Of a stretch of 64,000 nucleotides of DNA, positions 43,010 to 52,857 are shown piece by piece (the first letter of the stretch is position 1; every line of letters begins with the position of its first letter). The position numbers were made by a program, and so were the translations under genes. A model generated the notes under the pieces. The model was not told the origin of the DNA, did not search any database, and saw nothing but the letters and a program-made list of their open reading frames with translations. The stretch is from Desulfovibrio sp. UCD-KL4C. Lineage in GTDB: Bacteria; Desulfobacterota; Desulfovibrionia; Desulfovibrionales; Desulfovibrionaceae. Where the stretch lies: contig NZ_VCNC01000003.1 of NCBI RefSeq assembly GCF_006210265.1, forward strand, positions 124,001 to 188,000, given 5' to 3'.

Positions 43010-44995
43010 ATGCGGCGTACTCTTTATTATATTTTATTTGCATTATCTTTAATCGCAACATTTTCAGCAGGAATATTATATAATTATAATCCTGTTGTTT
43101 CCTTTGTTTGTCTGTCTGGAGTGATAATTGTTTTAATTTTGATAATATCCGGTGTCAGGCGCGATATGGAGCGCAATGCATTAGAAAACCAAGAATTTTA
43201 TTCTACCATTATAAACAATTCTGATATCGGATTGTACCGGGCAGATCTGAACGGTAAATGTGTTTATGCAAATGACTTTTTTAAGACTCTAGTTAAGGAT
43301 TTGCCGAATTTATATAAAAATGGAGATCAAAGTATTGTGGTTCCTCTTTGTGAAGATTCCTTAAAGCACAATATTTTTTTTAAAAACTTGTTGGACGGTG
43401 GTAAAATTCTAGAAAGTGAGTCTTGTTTTTTAACTGATGATGGGAAAAATTTGCATCTGGCCGAGACTGCTAAGATTGTTTGTGATGTAGACGGAAAGGC
43501 TATCGGAATAGTCGGTGCTGTTAAGAACATCTCAGCTGTTAAAGTGATTGAAGAAAAATTGGAGCTTGAAAAGAGATATTTGACAGCTGTCATGGATATT
43601 CTTTCTGAAGCTGTTTTTATTGAAGATCTTGAAGGGACTTATTTGAAAGTTAGTCGTAGTTTTGCTGACTATACAGGGTTAGATACTCCAGAGCTGTGTG
43701 TCGGTAGTAATGCAAATAACTATTTTTCACCTAGGATTTCCTCAGTTATTTTAGACAATATTTCAAATGTAGCTACGACAGGTGAAGATAGTAATTTTGT
43801 GCTTCCAGTGGAAGACAGGCATGGCCGGAAAGTGGAATTTTCTGTTAAGCATTCTTTGATCCGGAATCATAAAGGTGAACCTACCGCTATTATAGGCTAC
43901 GCCAGAGAATTTAAAGAAATAGAAGTGAATAGAGTGGATGATGTTTGGAAATCCTTGAATAAGTCTTTGGATGTTTCGTATTCACTAAACAACTTGTGTC
44001 ATGAACTCAGAACTCCTTTTGTTGGAATAATCGGTAGTATAAAAGCTTTCGCTGAAGAAGAATTGCCTGATAGAGCCAAGTCTTATGCTGAAAAGGCATT
44101 AAAATCTGCTGAAAGATTTAAGGATGCACTGAATTATTTTTTGCATGATTTTTCTAGCGAGGACTCAAGTGATAAAGAGCTTCCGTTTTTTAATTCCAAT
44201 ATAGCTTTTTCAAAAATTTTGGACATGTATATTCCTGCTGTAGAACTTGAAAACCGAAGTATTGAGTTTTTTATTGAAAATAAAATTCCGAAAAATATTT
44301 CAGGAAGCAGGCGTCAGTTTTTACAGGCTATTTTTTGCTTAGTAGGAAATGGCGTTTCTATTTTGCAAGGGACTAAATTGGTTGCAGGCATTGAAGCTCT
44401 TGACTTAACTGAGCATGATGCGGAATTTAATTTTTTTGTTAGGGATTGTTCTAACAAAGGGGTTAGACCGCATCCCAGTCAACTTTCGTATGTATTTATA
44501 GAAACGGTCCGTAAACTTGGTGGAGATCTTTATTGTAATGCGGACAATGGTTTTACAATTGGATTCAAGGTTAGGGCTGGATTCAACTTAGAAAAAACAG
44601 GTGTGGCTGATAATTGTGCTGACGACGCAAAGAAATGTGTTCTGTTGGCAGAAGACGATATCAGCAGTCAGTTTATGATGCGCAAAAAGCTCGAGAAAAA
44701 AGGATGTATTGTGCGGACAGCTGCAACCGGACTAGAGGTTTTAAACTGCCTAAAAGAGAGCACATATGATCTTGTTTTAATGGATGTGCAGATGCCGGAG
44801 ATGAATGGTTTTGAAGCTACAAAAACTATTCGTGCCGAGGAAGATGGAGAAGTGAAAATTCCAATTGTTGTAATGAGTGCCTATGATGCTGATATTGATA
44901 CCAAGCAAATGTCTTTGCTTGGTATCAATGAATTTGTTTCTAAACCTATACGAAATGAAACATTAGAAAAAATAATCAATAAGTATTTGAGTTAA
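43010..44995 (+). CDS. Hybrid histidine kinase with a degenerate ATP-binding domain
   Basis: A 661-residue membrane protein. Two helices are near 1-47, two PAS-like domains about 60-180 and 190-305, and a HisKA domain with H331 in CHELRTPFVGI. The ATPase region (about 400-525) keeps an N-box-like Asn (VGNG, N447) and the Asp of G1 (D479), but the DxGxG glycines read DCSNKG and no G2 box (GTGLGL) is found; LSYVFIETVRKLGG stands there. The receiver (543-661) is canonical with D592 in LVLMDVQMPEMNG. It may be phosphorylated by another kinase or act as a phosphatase/scaffold. It starts after a 300-base gap without a clear ribosome binding site. Confidence 0.82.
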   Translation: MRRTLYYILFALSLIATFSAGILYNYNPVVSFVCLSGVIIVLILIISGVRRDMERNALENQEFYSTIINNSDIGLYRADLNGKCVYANDFFKTLVKDLPNLYKNGDQSIVVPLCEDSLKHNIFFKNLLDGGKILESESCFLTDDGKNLHLAETAKIVCDVDGKAIGIVGAVKNISAVKVIEEKLELEKRYLTAVMDILSEAVFIEDLEGTYLKVSRSFADYTGLDTPELCVGSNANNYFSPRISSVILDNISNVATTGEDSNFVLPVEDRHGRKVEFSVKHSLIRNHKGEPTAIIGYAREFKEIEVNRVDDVWKSLNKSLDVSYSLNNLCHELRTPFVGIIGSIKAFAEEELPDRAKSYAEKALKSAERFKDALNYFLHDFSSEDSSDKELPFFNSNIAFSKILDMYIPAVELENRSIEFFIENKIPKNISGSRRQFLQAIFCLVGNGVSILQGTKLVAGIEALDLTEHDAEFNFFVRDCSNKGVRPHPSQLSYVFIETVRKLGGDLYCNADNGFTIGFKVRAGFNLEKTGVADNCADDAKKCVLLAEDDISSQFMMRKKLEKKGCIVRTAATGLEVLNCLKESTYDLVLMDVQMPEMNGFEATKTIRAEEDGEVKIPIVVMSAYDADIDTKQMSLLGINEFVSKPIRNETLEKIINKYLS

Positions 44996-44998
44996 AGA

Positions 44999-45610
44999 TT
45001 AATTAGTAAAGACACTCCTAATATAAAATTCTATCCCGTCCTCAAGCATCTGCACTGAAAGAAGAATCAGAATAAGACCCATAAGTCTTTCACATGCTCT
45101 GAGCCCTCTTTTACCCAAAAAACGGGCTAAAGTCGGTCCTATCATCATAATACCAAAGGCAACGAGCCAGGCGAGCATTACTCCTGTGAGCACCGTCATG
45201 TCAGCGTTTCCTTTTGATCCGTAAACCATTACCGCGGCTAAAAGAGACGGCCCAGCAAAAAGCGGGACAGCTATCGGAACAATGAAAGGGTCCTTTTCGA
45301 GAGTGATTTTTTGATTATCAGGCTGCGGGAAGACCATTTTCATAGAGATTATGAAAAGAATGACCCCACCTGCTAAGCGCAATGTTGACTGATGAATGTT
45401 AAGCATCTTCATTAGTCCGGCTCCCAAGTACATAAAAAGTATAATGATGCCCAGTGCGAACAGAAGCTCTCTAAATAGAATTTTTCTTTGGCGTGCTGGA
45501 GAAAATTCTTTGAGCATTGCTAGGCATGTCGGTAGATTGCCCAGCGGGTCCATTATAAGGATAAGCGGAAAAGCTATTTCAAGTACTGCGCGAATTGTTT
45601 CGTTTTGCAT
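44999..45610 (-). CDS. MarC/NAAT family integral membrane protein
   Basis: A 203-residue inner-membrane protein with about six helices. The MarC signatures IMDPLGNLPTCLAMLKEF near the start and AGPSLLAAVMVYGS in the middle are present. The family is annotated NAAT (neutral amino acid transporter), but its biological function is not secure. It converges with the hybrid kinase gene, three bases from its stop, and is 15 bases from the aldolase gene upstream, so the two probably share a transcript. Confidence 0.92.
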   Translation of the reverse strand: MQNETIRAVLEIAFPLILIMDPLGNLPTCLAMLKEFSPARQRKILFRELLFALGIIILFMYLGAGLMKMLNIHQSTLRLAGGVILFIISMKMVFPQPDNQKITLEKDPFIVPIAVPLFAGPSLLAAVMVYGSKGNADMTVLTGVMLAWLVAFGIMMIGPTLARFLGKRGLRACERLMGLILILLSVQMLEDGIEFYIRSVFTN

Positions 45611-45625
45611 TGGATGATTGGTGTC

Positions 45626-46279
45626 CTATTTCTTTCCGCCGGCTTGACCGTAAGTTGAAAATTTTTCGATTACTTTATCCATTTCAGTATCAGGAACGAT
45701 TACCGGAGTGCCTACAGATAATGCTTGAATATAAATTCTGGCTATAAGTTCGAGCTCTTCGGCAGCGTCAAATGCATTTTGTATATGTGTTCCAACTGTA
45801 ATTAAGCCATGATTTGCAAGTAGGACCGCATTGTAGTTTTCAATTGTATTGGTCACATTGTCGGCGAGTTCAGGTGTACCGAATGTTGCATATGGAGCCA
45901 GTGGAACTTTTTTACCGGCAAATCCTACAAGATAGTGCACAGCAGGCAATTCCATGTTCAAGCAGGCTACAGTTGTTGCATAGACAGAATGTGTGTGTAC
46001 CACAGCATTAATATCAGAACGTTTTTTGTACAAAGCTGTATGAAATCCTGCCTCACTTGATGGTTTCCTTTTTGAATCTAAAATTTTTCCATAAAGATCC
46101 ATAACAGTTACATCAGCCGGGCTTGATTCTAAGTAGTTAAGTCCGCTGGCACTTATGGCAAGCAATCCTTTTTCACGATTCAAAATACTCAGGTTGCCAC
46201 CTGTTCCTGTTGTCAGCCCAGCTTCAAGCATTTTGCAACCATATTTAACAACTAATTTTCTTTCTTCCTCAAGCAGCAT
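45626..46279 (-). CDS. Class II aldolase / L-fuculose-phosphate aldolase family
   Basis: A 217-residue zinc-dependent aldolase. Family features are TGTGGNLSI near the start, the catalytic SSEAGFHTALY, and the zinc-ligand histidines in VVHTHSVYAT, with LANHGLITVG after them. It cleaves a sugar phosphate (fuculose-1-phosphate or a similar ketose phosphate) to dihydroxyacetone phosphate and an aldehyde. The exact substrate is uncertain, and members of this family also act in methylthioribose salvage. AAGGA lies eight bases before the ATG. Confidence 0.9.
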   Translation of the reverse strand: MLLEEERKLVVKYGCKMLEAGLTTGTGGNLSILNREKGLLAISASGLNYLESSPADVTVMDLYGKILDSKRKPSSEAGFHTALYKKRSDINAVVHTHSVYATTVACLNMELPAVHYLVGFAGKKVPLAPYATFGTPELADNVTNTIENYNAVLLANHGLITVGTHIQNAFDAAEELELIARIYIQALSVGTPVIVPDTEMDKVIEKFSTYGQAGGKK

Positions 46280-46320
46280 CGTAGAAGTCCTTATAATTTA
46301 TTCAAAATAATCTGTTAAAT

Positions 46321-47553
46321 TTATTGTGAATGTAAATTTTCAATTCTTTTTAAAACAGGTGGATGACTGTATTCTAACCATACATAAAGAGGGTGCGGGG
46401 TTAGGTTAGACAGATTGCTTGCGGATAATTTTTTCAAAGCACTGATAAGTGCAGATGGTGTCTTGGTTGTTTCCGCTGCAAAGTTATCCGCTTCAAATTC
46501 GTGTTTACGGGATTTAGCATTACTGAAAACAGCGAGAACGGCAGAGATTGGAGTGTAGAGAAGTGCAAAAAATATAAGACCTGCATGTATTGAAATGTTC
46601 TGCATCCCAAAGGCTGCAAACAGTTCTTTATTGCCAAGGAATAGTGACATTAGCAAAAAGACTATGCCTGTATTGATGATGCTCATGATGATCATTTTGC
46701 GGATATGGCCCAGCTTGCTGTGGCCTATTTCGTGAGCAAGGACAGCTACGATTTCATCTGTAGAGAGTTCGCTTATCAAGGTGTCGAATAAGGCAATACG
46801 TTTCTTTTTACCGAATCCTGTGAAGTAAGCGTTGGCTTTAGTAGATCTTTTAGAACCGTCAATCATGAAAATACCTGAAATTTTAAATCCGTTTTGCTGG
46901 GCAAAATGTTCGATTTTGTCTTTGAGTTCGCCGTCTTCAAGCGGAGTAAATTTGTTGAAAAGTGGTAAAATCCATGTTGGGGCTATGTATTGAATTGCAA
47001 GCGTTACAACCACGATAAACAACCAGCACCAAGCCCAAGCAAATTGTCCAGCTGTGCTGAAAAAAAGAAGTACTCCACTGAGTAGAATACCGCCGAGAAT
47101 TCCACCAAGCAGATATCCTTTCAATTTATCTATTATAAAAGTCTTTAAATCTGTTTTGTTAAATCCGAATTTTTCTTCAATCACGAATGTCTGGTAGAGC
47201 GCAAAAGGAATAGAAATAATGTCGCTTAGGATTGCAAGTCCTGCAAAAAAGATAAGTCCTGTTCCTATTTCACCAAATCCGAAATTTAAAGCCCATATAT
47301 CAAGCAGGTTGAATCCTCCGCAGATGATGAACAGTAACGTCACCAATGTCATAGAGGTACTTGATATGTTTTCGAAACCTATACCGGCTCTAGTGTAATC
47401 TTGTGATTTACGGTATTTATCAGCATCAAATATGTTTTTGAATTCATCAGGTAACTTCGGAGAAAGAGCTTTACGGTTAAGTTGTCTGGAAACAAGGCCT
47501 AACAGGCAAACTGCAGTCAAAGAAAATATAATAATAAAAAAGTATATGTTCAT
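46321..47553 (-). CDS. M48 family Ste24-like membrane metalloprotease
   Basis: A 410-residue integral membrane protease. The zinc motif LAHEIGHSKLGH provides two His ligands and the catalytic Glu, and a third ligand lies downstream in HEFEADNFAAE. Multiple helices on each side match CAAX prenyl protease 1/Ste24, including EKFGFNKTDLKTFI. In bacteria it is thought to degrade misfolded membrane or periplasmic proteins. No ribosome binding site is seen before the ATG; a palindrome lies 34 bases upstream. Confidence 0.92.
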   Translation of the reverse strand: MNIYFFIIIFSLTAVCLLGLVSRQLNRKALSPKLPDEFKNIFDADKYRKSQDYTRAGIGFENISSTSMTLVTLLFIICGGFNLLDIWALNFGFGEIGTGLIFFAGLAILSDIISIPFALYQTFVIEEKFGFNKTDLKTFIIDKLKGYLLGGILGGILLSGVLLFFSTAGQFAWAWCWLFIVVVTLAIQYIAPTWILPLFNKFTPLEDGELKDKIEHFAQQNGFKISGIFMIDGSKRSTKANAYFTGFGKKKRIALFDTLISELSTDEIVAVLAHEIGHSKLGHIRKMIIMSIINTGIVFLLMSLFLGNKELFAAFGMQNISIHAGLIFFALLYTPISAVLAVFSNAKSRKHEFEADNFAAETTKTPSALISALKKLSASNLSNLTPHPLYVWLEYSHPPVLKRIENLHSQ

Positions 47554-47586
47554 ATTTATGTTTATAAGTTTAAGGTTAATTTGCTA

Positions 47587-47602
47587 AATTGTGGTCACAA
47601 TT
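47587..47602. promoter_or_regulatory. Palindrome AATTGTG-GT-CACAATT
   Basis: A 16-base dyad with 7-bp arms stands in the divergent gap (47554-47882) between the M48 protease gene and the TPR gene, 34 bases from the protease start. It resembles the half-sites of CRP/FNR-family regulators, though spacing differs. A second structure, AAGCCG/CGGCTT, lies at 47811-47834 near the TPR gene. The rest of the gap is AT-rich without genes. Confidence 0.45.
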
Positions 47603-47882
47603 GATAACAGTAGAGTTCTGGCAAGGGAGTAAAACTAACTTGTAGGCAGTGAGGCGTCAATCTTGTAATATAGATAAATGACTTCTTCTTTTTTCCATAA
47701 AAATGTCCTTTATGCCTTATGATAGTTGAGAAGCTTGACAAGTTGTTGTAGAGGCGAAACAATTATAATGTTTAAAACTGGTTGAATAAGTTAATTTACA
47801 CCTTATCTAAAAGCCGTTTGCCTGCATCCGGCTTATATAATTAAAAGATTATTTAGAAAGAATTATGAGGGAGAGAGTCTGT

Positions 47883-48875
47883 ATGAGTTCACCTAAAAGT
47901 ATCAAGGAAAATATTGCTCGTGCTAAATCATATGGTCAACGTAAGGATTATTTGCGGTGCCTTTTTTCGCTGAGTATTTCTCTTGATGAACTGGCAGACA
48001 GTCAGGTTTTTGGCCGTGAAAAATTTGAAATTGGAATTCTTGTTGATGAGGTTTTTCGTCAGCTTCTTGCTATGGAAGAACTTAAAAGTGTGCTTCCCCG
48101 AGGTTTAAAATATACGCGCGGGCACGAAAAGAAATTGTCAAAGGCTCTTCGGAATATTCATGATACAATTAAGAATGCTATTGAAAAAGCTGCTATTGAT
48201 AAAATTAGAAAACAGAAAAATCAGATTGATAAGTATATTTTGACGGGTCATAAATGCCTTGAAAATAAAGATGCTAAAGAAGCTAAGAAATATTTTCGCC
48301 GGATAACAGAAGCTTTTCCTGAAGAACGCGGACTTTTGCAGGATGTTGGTGGAAGATTTGTCAAAGCGGGATTTGCCCGTGATGGGATTGAATACTTGGA
48401 GCGTGCAATAGAGCAAAATCCTACAGACAGTCGTCCTTATACATTAATACTTCTTGCGTGGGAGATGCTTGCTGAACAGGATCAAGCTCTTGCTATCATA
48501 AAAGATATTGTTCGCCGTTTTGGCGCAAATGAAAGTCTGTATGTTCGCCAGTCTAAACTTTTTCTTGCAAAGAGAATGTATGCTGAAGCCTATGACGCAG
48601 CTGCATCAGCTCTAAAACTTAATCCTCTTAGTCGTGACGCTAAAAAAATTTCTGACCAGCTCGGGCCTAAGATCTTTGGAAGAGGGTACAAACCCGGAAC
48701 AACTACAGGTGAGATTAAAGCCGCGAAGGCTAAGCAGTCTACTTCGTCAAATTCATCAACGAATGGGGCTCTCAATCTTAATTTTGGCGGAGGTTCTTCC
48801 GGTACCAAGAAGGCGGCGCCTAAAAAAACTGTTAAAAAGCCTGATACATCTAAAGCTATCAAACTTGATTTTTAG
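47883..48875 (+). CDS. TPR repeat protein
   Basis: A 330-residue protein of unknown function. The first half is helical and basic (SIKENIARAKSYGQRKDYLR). TPR-like pairs lie in about 130-260 (KKYFRRITEAFPEERGLLQ, GIEYLERAIEQNPTDSRPYT, AYDAAASALKLNPLSRDAKK). The C-terminal 50 residues are a low-complexity Ser/Asn/Gly and Lys-rich tail. No signal peptide or catalytic motif is visible. The start at 47883 is used because GGGAGAGAG lies upstream; ATG 47865 would place that site inside the reading frame. A weak terminator follows. Confidence 0.82.
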   Translation: MSSPKSIKENIARAKSYGQRKDYLRCLFSLSISLDELADSQVFGREKFEIGILVDEVFRQLLAMEELKSVLPRGLKYTRGHEKKLSKALRNIHDTIKNAIEKAAIDKIRKQKNQIDKYILTGHKCLENKDAKEAKKYFRRITEAFPEERGLLQDVGGRFVKAGFARDGIEYLERAIEQNPTDSRPYTLILLAWEMLAEQDQALAIIKDIVRRFGANESLYVRQSKLFLAKRMYAEAYDAAASALKLNPLSRDAKKISDQLGPKIFGRGYKPGTTTGEIKAAKAKQSTSSNSSTNGALNLNFGGGSSGTKKAAPKKTVKKPDTSKAIKLDF

Positions 48876-48914
48876 TTATTCTTTATGAATTTCGTAGAAT
48901 CTTATCTGATCTCT

Positions 48915-48952
48915 AAAATCCCTTGGTGAACTTTTGTTTGTCAGGGGTTTTT
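48915..48952 (+). terminator. Weak intrinsic terminator after the TPR gene
   Basis: AAATCCCT pairs with AGGGGTTT (one G-T) across a long loop and is followed by TTTTT. It overlaps the end of the converging DUF1508 gene. Confidence 0.5.
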
Positions 48953-49187
48953 AGTTTGCTTTGCCGGTATCTGTTACAGATGTAGCTCTGTTGATTGTCT
49001 GGAGAATAGCAATCCCATTTTTACATGACTGTTTTGTGGTATATCCCTTTCCGCTGTCAGCTATAATATTTCCGTTATCTGATTTCAGTACCCAGCGGTA
49101 CTCTCCTTTTTTATCCAAGCATATTTCAAAATGATAATGCTCAGGATCACTTTTAATATCTGTGTCCACTAAGGTTAGACTATCCAT
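48951..49187 (-). CDS. DUF1508 (YegP-type) small protein
   Basis: A 78-residue protein. The DUF1508 core is clear: YHFEICLDKKGEYRWVLKS followed by NGNIIADSGKGYTTKQSCKNGI. Such proteins often carry one or two copies; this has one, with a short C-terminal extension (TSVTDTGKAN). The function of the family is not known. GGTGA lies before the ATG. Confidence 0.85.
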   Translation of the reverse strand: MDSLTLVDTDIKSDPEHYHFEICLDKKGEYRWVLKSDNGNIIADSGKGYTTKQSCKNGIAILQTINRATSVTDTGKAN

Positions 49188-49261
49188 ATTTTTTCACCAT
49201 ATATATTAGTAAATTTTATATTGGTGATATTATATATGATAATACTTACAGTCAAGCTTGT

Positions 49262-49302
49262 AAAAAAAAGAACCCCCGACAAACTGATGTCTGTCGGGGG
49301 TT
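49262..49302 (-). terminator. Intrinsic terminator after groEL
   Basis: On the complement strand AACCCCCGACA pairs with TGTCGGGGGTT around a ten-base loop and is followed by CTTTTTTTT. It ends the groES-groEL operon. Confidence 0.92.
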
Positions 49303-49344
49303 TGATATCGGTTTGCGAGCCGATGAATGATCTGGAGGGAGTGC

Positions 49345-51024
<1,680 letters not shown>

Positions 51025-51062
51025 TTATCTCCTTAGAAAAATGAATTGTAAAAGTATAAGTA

Positions 51063-51353
51063 CTAGGCTGCGACAACTGCGAGAATGTCGTCTTCGCGCA
51101 TTACTAGATGATCAACACCATCTATTGAAATTTCTGTTCCGGCATATTTAGCGAAAAGAACGATGTCACCTTCTTTTACGCCGATTGCTATTCTTGAACC
51201 GGAATCGTCAAGTTTACCTGGTCCAACTGCAACGATTTCACCTTTGAGAGGTTTTTCTTTAGCAGAGTCAGGGATAATGATTCCACCTACAGTTTTTTCT
51301 TCCACTTCAAGGCGTTTGACTAAAAGGCGGTCACCTAGTGGTTTCAGTTTCAT
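51063..51353 (-). CDS. groS: Co-chaperonin GroES
   Basis: A 96-residue GroES, normal length, which caps the GroEL ring. Beginning [20 protein letters not shown], it has the mobile loop [26 protein letters not shown] lies seven bases before the ATG. It is the first gene of groES-groEL. Confidence 0.98.
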   Translation of the reverse strand: MKLKPLGDRLLVKRLEVEEKTVGGIIIPDSAKEKPLKGEIVAVGPGKLDDSGSRIAIGVKEGDIVLFAKYAGTEISIDGVDHLVMREDDILAVVAA

Positions 51354-51378
51354 TTTTCATCCTCCGGTAAGATATAAT

Positions 51379-51406
51379 TTTATATTATTTTTTAATTTAG
51401 GCGCAA
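51379..51406 (-). promoter_or_regulatory. Candidate groESL promoter
   Basis: On the complement strand TTGCGC and TATAAA are separated by 16 bases, about 25 bases upstream of the groES start. They fit a vegetative promoter. No CIRCE inverted repeat (TTAGCACTC type) was found in this gap, so HrcA control is not supported by what is visible. Confidence 0.4.
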
Positions 51407-51541
51407 GCCCATAATCCGTTGCGACAAAAACAAAATGCTATATTGGATGTTTTATGGTCTAAACGGATTGAACTTAAGTAAGACATTATTGAAAACTGTC
51501 AACATCAGAGTGGCTTTTTTTTGAAAATCATTTCTCATCGG

Positions 51542-52183
51542 CTATCGCAAATCCTTGGAGACATATAGAACTCTGCCGACAGGTTCCCAACTTAGTGAAA
51601 GGTCTTTTAAATCAATCTCAATCTTTTTGGGCTGTGCTTCTGGATTATCAGACATGAGAAGTATTTTTCCAGGTTCTTTAGCAATTCTTTTTACAACTAT
51701 TTCCTGATCAATACGGACAACATAAATACGTCCTTCGTAGAGATCTTTTTGCGATTCATCGACTAAAATATGATCACCGTCCTCAATTCGCGGGGCCATG
51801 GATTCACCTGTTACGGCCATTAATTTCATACAGTCAGGGTTTCCCTTTTTAGTAAGCCAGTCAAGCCTGAAAGCGTATGTGTCTTCGACTGTGTCATCGG
51901 TCTGCAAACTTCCTCCACCACCGCTAGGGCGTGCAAGAACCTTGGGAACATGGTGAAAGCTATCCATGTCAGCACCAGTCGACGGAAATATTATCTTTGC
52001 GCCAATTTTATCCAGTACTTTTGCGATAACTTGGATATGTTTTCCTCTTTCGTGTTTGAGGTAACGGATAATCTGATTTGGAGCTACTCCGCAGGCTTTA
52101 GCCATCTGAGTTGGGTTTGCATACGGTTTGCCCGGACCTATCATATTCTTCATACCCTCAACAAGATCAAAATAAAAACTCAT
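51542..52183 (-). CDS. CI/LexA-like repressor: HTH plus S24 peptidase domain
   Basis: A 213-residue regulator. An Xre-type helix-turn-helix occupies about 15-50 (QMAKACGVAPNQIIRYLKHE), and the S24 peptidase domain begins near 105 with catalytic S128 (VTGESMAP) and K165 (VVKRI). Both active residues of the family are present, so RecA-stimulated self-cleavage is plausible. No Ala-Gly or Cys-Gly scissile pair is obvious in the linker (ARPSGGGGSLQ). It is divergent from a Mor-like activator gene, and three copies of a 14-base repeat lie nearby. AAGGAGGGG precedes the ATG. Confidence 0.88.
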   Translation of the reverse strand: MSFYFDLVEGMKNMIGPGKPYANPTQMAKACGVAPNQIIRYLKHERGKHIQVIAKVLDKIGAKIIFPSTGADMDSFHHVPKVLARPSGGGGSLQTDDTVEDTYAFRLDWLTKKGNPDCMKLMAVTGESMAPRIEDGDHILVDESQKDLYEGRIYVVRIDQEIVVKRIAKEPGKILLMSDNPEAQPKKIEIDLKDLSLSWEPVGRVLYVSKDLR

Positions 52184-52246
52184 ATCCCCTCCTTATCTGG
52201 ATAGTTTATGCTTTTTTTAAAAAAATGTCCTCTTTTATGTTTTAGA

Positions 52247-52260
52247 ATAGTTTAATTTGG
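52247..52260 (+). repeat. 14-base repeat, copy 1 (repressor promoter)
   Basis: ATAGTTTAATTTGG in the gap before the CI-like gene. The same sequence recurs at 52371-52384, and a 12-of-14 match at 52801-52814. A shorter related ATAGTTTA lies at 52201-52208. The set is likely an operator array for the local repressor or Mor-like activator; that is inference. Confidence 0.75.
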
Positions 52261-52370
52261 TTTTTTTTGGATTAAAATTTACTATTTGGTAAATTTTATT
52301 TACAAAATGGCTTGCTAAAAAGAATTATTGTTAATATAAATTTTTTCGGTGGATATGTGGGGATGATTTC

Positions 52371-52384
52371 ATAGTTTAATTTGG
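52371..52384 (+). repeat. 14-base repeat, copy 2 (Mor-like promoter)
   Basis: An exact second copy of ATAGTTTAATTTGG, 25 bases before the start of the Mor-like gene. Nearby at 52278-52293 is an inverted repeat TTTAC-N6-GTAAA. Confidence 0.75.
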
Positions 52385-52408
52385 GTACTTATTTTTAGGA
52401 GAGGATTT

Positions 52409-52726
52409 ATGATTTTTGGGTCCGTTTCACGTTGTTTAGATTTTCCGGATTTGAATAATAAAAGAGTTATGACAGCTGAAGGGCTTATAAAAGTTCTGGG
52501 TCATGAAGGGGCCGAGAGAGTAATCTACTTTTGGGGAGGGATGAGGGTCTCGGTTCCTAATATAGAGGAGTTGCAAAAGATTAGACTCCGTGAACGGGTT
52601 AAACAGGCTTTTGACCAGGGAGCGACTCCTTCACAGATTGCTGAACGATTTGGTGTTTCTGTCAGAACTGCACAAAGAATGCGAAATCCTTCAGCATGTG
52701 TTGAGAATGGTTCGAAAATGATATAA
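52409..52726 (+). CDS. Mor-like small transcription factor
   Basis: A 105-residue protein similar in build to phage Mu Mor/C activators. There is an N-terminal dimerisation-type part with WGGMRVSVPNIEEL (about 43-56) and a C-terminal helix-turn-helix, ATPSQIAERFGVSVRTAQRM. Divergence from a CI-like repressor makes this look like a domesticated phage switch, but no phage structural genes are in the window. GGAGAGG lies six bases before the ATG. Confidence 0.8.
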   Translation: MIFGSVSRCLDFPDLNNKRVMTAEGLIKVLGHEGAERVIYFWGGMRVSVPNIEELQKIRLRERVKQAFDQGATPSQIAERFGVSVRTAQRMRNPSACVENGSKMI

Positions 52727-52800
52727 TACAGTTAGAGGTGTAATAGATTTGTTTAAAAGTTGAGCTTAATTGCGCAAAATATTTGCTTGTCAGTTTTGGA

Positions 52801-52814
52801 ATAGTTTGAATTGG
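52801..52814 (+). repeat. 14-base repeat, copy 3 (before the diguanylate cyclase gene)
   Basis: ATAGTTTGAATTGG matches the other two copies at 12 of 14 bases and lies 44 bases before the GGDEF gene. This links the regulator pair to the signalling gene. Confidence 0.7.
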
Positions 52815-52857
52815 TTGCAGTCTAGTAATGCAACCAATTCTATAGAGAGATTAATTT

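Noticed and set aside
52409-52726. Active prophage at the Mor-like gene
   Set aside because: No integrase, transposase, terminase or structural gene is found on either side.
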